Assembly (NCBI RefSeq): GCF_019207085.1
Contig: NZ_JAATOM010000005.1
Span: forward strand, 372,001-436,000
Direction: 5' to 3'
Source of the DNA: Variovorax sp. dw_308
GTDB taxonomy: Bacteria > Pseudomonadota > Gammaproteobacteria > Burkholderiales > Burkholderiaceae_C
DNA length: 64,000 nt
Positions within the stretch are counted from its first letter, which is position 1. Every line of letters starts with the position of its first letter. Positions 61,482 through 64,000 of this stretch are shown piece by piece. The notes under the pieces were generated by a model that was not told the origin of the DNA, did not search any database, and saw only the letters and a list, made by a program, of their open reading frames with translations. The translations under genes were made by a program, and so were the position numbers.

Positions 61482-64000
61482 AGTTCTCGCACTTCTTCAT
61501 CGACCGCCCCATCTTCGCCTCCGTCATCTCGATCGTGCTGGTGCTGGCCGGTGCGGTGGCGATGCTGAACCTGCCGATCGCGCAGTTCCCGGAGATCACG
61601 CCGCCGCAGATTTCCGTTACCGCGACCTACCCCGGCGCGAGTTCCGAGGTGGTGTCGCAGAACATCGCCGCGCCGATCGAGCAGCAGGTCAACGGCGCCG
61701 ACCACATGATGTACATGAACTCGACGTCGAGTTCGACCGGCAACATGACGCTGTCGGTGTACTTCGAGATCGGCACCGACCCCTCGCTGGCGCAGGTGGA
61801 CGTGCAGAACCGCGTGAACCTCGCGCTGCCGACGCTGCCATCCGCGGTGAGTTCGCAGGGCGTGTCGGTGGCGAAGAAGTCGCAGGCCTTCATGATGATC
61901 GTGGCGATCTATTCGCCGGACAACAGCAACGATCCGACCTTCATCGCGAACTACGCCAACATCAGCGTGCTCGACGCGATCAAGCGCGTGCCGGGCGCCA
62001 ACCAGAGCTCGATCTTCGGTTCGCCGGACTACGCGATGCGGCTGTGGCTCAAGCCCGACCGCATGGCCTCGCTCGGCCTCACCGCCACCGACGTGCAGCA
62101 GGCCGTGGCGGCGCAGAACCAGCAGTACGCCGCCGGCCGCCTCGGCGCATCGCCCACCGCCGGGCCGGTGCAGCAGACGATCCCGGTCGCGACCTCGGGG
62201 CGCATGACCGAGCCCTCGGAGTTCGAGAACATCATCCTGCGCGCGTCGCGCGACAGCAATGGCGCGATCGTGCGGGTCAAGGACATCGGCCGCGCCGAAC
62301 TCGGCGCCAAGGACTATTCGATCCGCTCCAAGTACAACGGCAAGACCGCCACGCTGATCGCCATCTACCAGCAGCCCGGGGCCAATGCGCTGCAGGTGGC
62401 GAAGGACGTGAAGGTGCTGCTGGCCGAGATGAAGAAGAGCTTCCCGCCGGGACTGGACTACGACATCGCGCTGGACACCACCGAGTTCGTGCAGGAGTCG
62501 ATCAAGGAGGTGGTGCACACCTTCGTCGAGGCGCTGGTGCTGGTGGTGCTGGTGGTGTTCCTCTTCCTGCAGAGCTTTCGCGCGACGCTGGTGCCGATCC
62601 TCGCGGTGCCGGTGTCGATCCTGGGTGCCTTCATCGGCATGACGGCGATGGGCTTCTCGATCAACATGCTGACGCTGTTCGGCATGGTGCTGGCGATCGG
62701 CATCGTGGTCGACGACGCGATCGTGGTGGTGGAGAACGTCGAGCGCAACATGGCCGAGTTCGGGCTGCCGCCCAAGGAGGCGGCCAAGCACGCGATGGAC
62801 GAGGTCAGCGGGCCGGTGGTCGCGATCGTGCTGGTGCTGTGCGCCGTGTTCATCCCCGTGGCCTTTCTCTCGGGCATCACAGGGCAGCTCTACAAGCAGT
62901 TCGCGATCACCATCGCGGTGTCGGTGGTGCTGTCGGGGCTGGTGGCATTGACGCTGTCGCCGGCCCTGGCGGCGATCCTGCTGAAGCCGCAGGCGCATGG
63001 CGAGAAGAAGGGCTTCTTCGGCTGGTTCAACAAGAAGTTCGATCGGCTGACCGACGGCTACGGCCGCAGTGTGCAGCTGGCGATCAAGCGGGTGGGCATC
63101 GCGGCGATCCTGATCGTCGGCATGGTGGCGATCATGATGGGCTTGTTCAGGAAGGTGCCATCGTCCTTCCTGCCGGTGGAGGACCAGGGCTACATCTTCA
63201 CCGCGGCGATCATGCCGGACGCCGCCAGCCTCGACCGCACCGAGCTCGCGACCGATCGCGCCCAAGCCTGGTTCAGCAAGCAGCCGGCGGTGAAGTCGGT
63301 GGCCTCCGTGCCCGGCTTCAGCCTCATCGATTCGCAGCTCAAGTCGAACGCCGGCGTGCTGTTCGTCTCGCTCAAGGGTTTCGCGGAACGGCAGGCGCCG
63401 GGCGACAAGGCCGACGCGCTGATCCACGAGGCCGGCAAGGAATTCGCGTCGTACCAGGACGCGGTGATGATCCCGGTGAACCCGCCGTCGATCCCCGGCC
63501 TCGGCACCACGGGCGGCTTCGAATTCTGGGTGCAGAGCGAGGGCGATGCCACGCTGCAGCGCGTCGAGCAGGTGACGCGCGAGCTCATCGCCAAGTCGCG
63601 CGAGCGGCCCGAACTGCGCGGCGTCACCTCGACCATCAACACGCGCTCGCGCCAGCTGATGGTCGACGTCGACCGCGACAAGGCGGAGAGCCTGGGCGTG
63701 CCGGTCGAGGCCGTCTACACCACGCTGCAGACGCTGTTCGGCTCGCTCTACGTGAGCCAGTTCCCGAAGAACAGCCGGCTGTTCCAAGTGATCCTGCAGG
63801 CCGAGCCCGACTACCGCACCAAGCCCGACGACCTGCAGAACATGTACGTGCGCAACCGCGACGGCAAGATGGTGCCGCTGAAGGCGCTGGCCACCACGCG
63901 CTACGTGGCGGGTGGCGACATCGTCACGCGCTTCAACAACTTCACCGCGGCCAAGATCACCGGCGATGCGGCCGTCGGCTACAGCTCGGGACAGGCCCTC
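61478..64000 (+). CDS. RND efflux pump, HAE1/AcrB type, partial (C-terminus beyond window edge)
   Basis: 841 codons are visible, out of about 1040-1070 usual for the family. MKFSHFFIDRPIFASVISIV opens as in AcrB/MexB. The first periplasmic porter domain (about 30-335) is followed by six membrane helices, with the proton-relay Asp pair in IGIVVDDAIVVVENVERNMA, then the second porter domain containing the loop GLGTTGGFEFWVQ. It expels hydrophobic drugs or other compounds using the proton gradient. It is coupled by ATGA to the adaptor gene. The rest of the pump, and any outer-membrane channel gene, lie beyond the window. Confidence 0.95.
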   Translation, partial: MKFSHFFIDRPIFASVISIVLVLAGAVAMLNLPIAQFPEITPPQISVTATYPGASSEVVSQNIAAPIEQQVNGADHMMYMNSTSSSTGNMTLSVYFEIGTDPSLAQVDVQNRVNLALPTLPSAVSSQGVSVAKKSQAFMMIVAIYSPDNSNDPTFIANYANISVLDAIKRVPGANQSSIFGSPDYAMRLWLKPDRMASLGLTATDVQQAVAAQNQQYAAGRLGASPTAGPVQQTIPVATSGRMTEPSEFENIILRASRDSNGAIVRVKDIGRAELGAKDYSIRSKYNGKTATLIAIYQQPGANALQVAKDVKVLLAEMKKSFPPGLDYDIALDTTEFVQESIKEVVHTFVEALVLVVLVVFLFLQSFRATLVPILAVPVSILGAFIGMTAMGFSINMLTLFGMVLAIGIVVDDAIVVVENVERNMAEFGLPPKEAAKHAMDEVSGPVVAIVLVLCAVFIPVAFLSGITGQLYKQFAITIAVSVVLSGLVALTLSPALAAILLKPQAHGEKKGFFGWFNKKFDRLTDGYGRSVQLAIKRVGIAAILIVGMVAIMMGLFRKVPSSFLPVEDQGYIFTAAIMPDAASLDRTELATDRAQAWFSKQPAVKSVASVPGFSLIDSQLKSNAGVLFVSLKGFAERQAPGDKADALIHEAGKEFASYQDAVMIPVNPPSIPGLGTTGGFEFWVQSEGDATLQRVEQVTRELIAKSRERPELRGVTSTINTRSRQLMVDVDRDKAESLGVPVEAVYTTLQTLFGSLYVSQFPKNSRLFQVILQAEPDYRTKPDDLQNMYVRNRDGKMVPLKALATTRYVAGGDIVTRFNNFTAAKITGDAAVGYSSGQAL

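Noticed and set aside
61178..63787. Long antisense open frame opposite the RND pump
   Set aside because: His/Arg/Asp-rich low-complexity translation, mirror of the pump codons; no start signal or family match.

Overview
The window is high-GC chromosomal DNA from a betaproteobacterium, most likely family Comamonadaceae and plausibly Variovorax or a close relative. This is inferred from gene content and order (recA-recX, sucCD, a SET methyltransferase next to birA and topB, a class I PhaC, a tripartite-tricarboxylate 'Bug' receptor, an argC of the short type 2 form) and from protein style. No 16S or other decisive marker is present. Coding density is high, and many genes are joined by ATGA stop/start overlaps. 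No tRNA, rRNA, CRISPR array, insertion sequence or prophage was seen.

Layout: 1-6.7 kb is a minus-strand surface-polysaccharide or glycosylation block: a Wzx-like flippase cut by the left edge, three family-2 glycosyltransferases, a decayed FkbM methyltransferase and a polytopic GT-C-like protein. Upstream of it lies the type IV pilin gene pilA, with a sigma-54-type promoter and its own terminator. 7.4-12.8 kb is a minus-strand signalling run: TerC, PP2C phosphatase, FHA protein, CHASE2 adenylate cyclase and a metallo-beta-lactamase-fold putative cyclic-nucleotide phosphodiesterase. 12.9-20.5 kb holds sucCD, argC, a YiaA-type membrane protein, recX-recA with a perfect LexA box, a MarR regulator and an OmpR-type response regulator. 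The matching histidine kinase (21.8-23.3 kb) is separated from its regulator by a polyglycine lipoprotein gene on the other strand.

23.4-31.7 kb holds SET methyltransferase-birA-small protein, divergent from topoisomerase III (with a C-terminal SWIB-like domain), then a PHA block (alpha/beta hydrolase or depolymerase-like protein, PhaC, truncated MaoC). 31.7-38.7 kb holds a C26 amidotransferase-like hydrolase, an OmpA-like periplasmic protein, a cold-shock-like group (small conserved protein, second-type infA, dbpA) behind a structured leader, several small unknowns and an APH-fold kinase. 38.8-47.1 kb is a sugar or sugar-acid uptake and catabolism locus: ABC importer on the minus strand, divergent FadR-type regulator, DenD-like dehydrogenase and IlvD/Edd dehydratase. 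It carries two copies of a palindromic intergenic repeat.

47.3-58.7 kb holds a glycosyltransferase-like protein, small GAF and ZnF-UBP proteins, glgX, a giant CheB-CheR-PAS-kinase-receiver protein, and a Bug receptor coupled to an M20 amidohydrolase. 58.9-64 kb holds a membrane protein of unknown role and an RND efflux operon. Its adaptor carries an unusual C-terminal OmpA-like domain, and its pump gene runs off the right edge.

The observations most worth following are the palindromic repeat placed 6-7 nt after stop codons, a 37-nt perfect purine/pyrimidine alternation between the SET and topB genes, the adaptor-OmpA fusion, the phosphatase-FHA-cyclase-phosphodiesterase cassette, and the structured leader of the cold-shock-like group.
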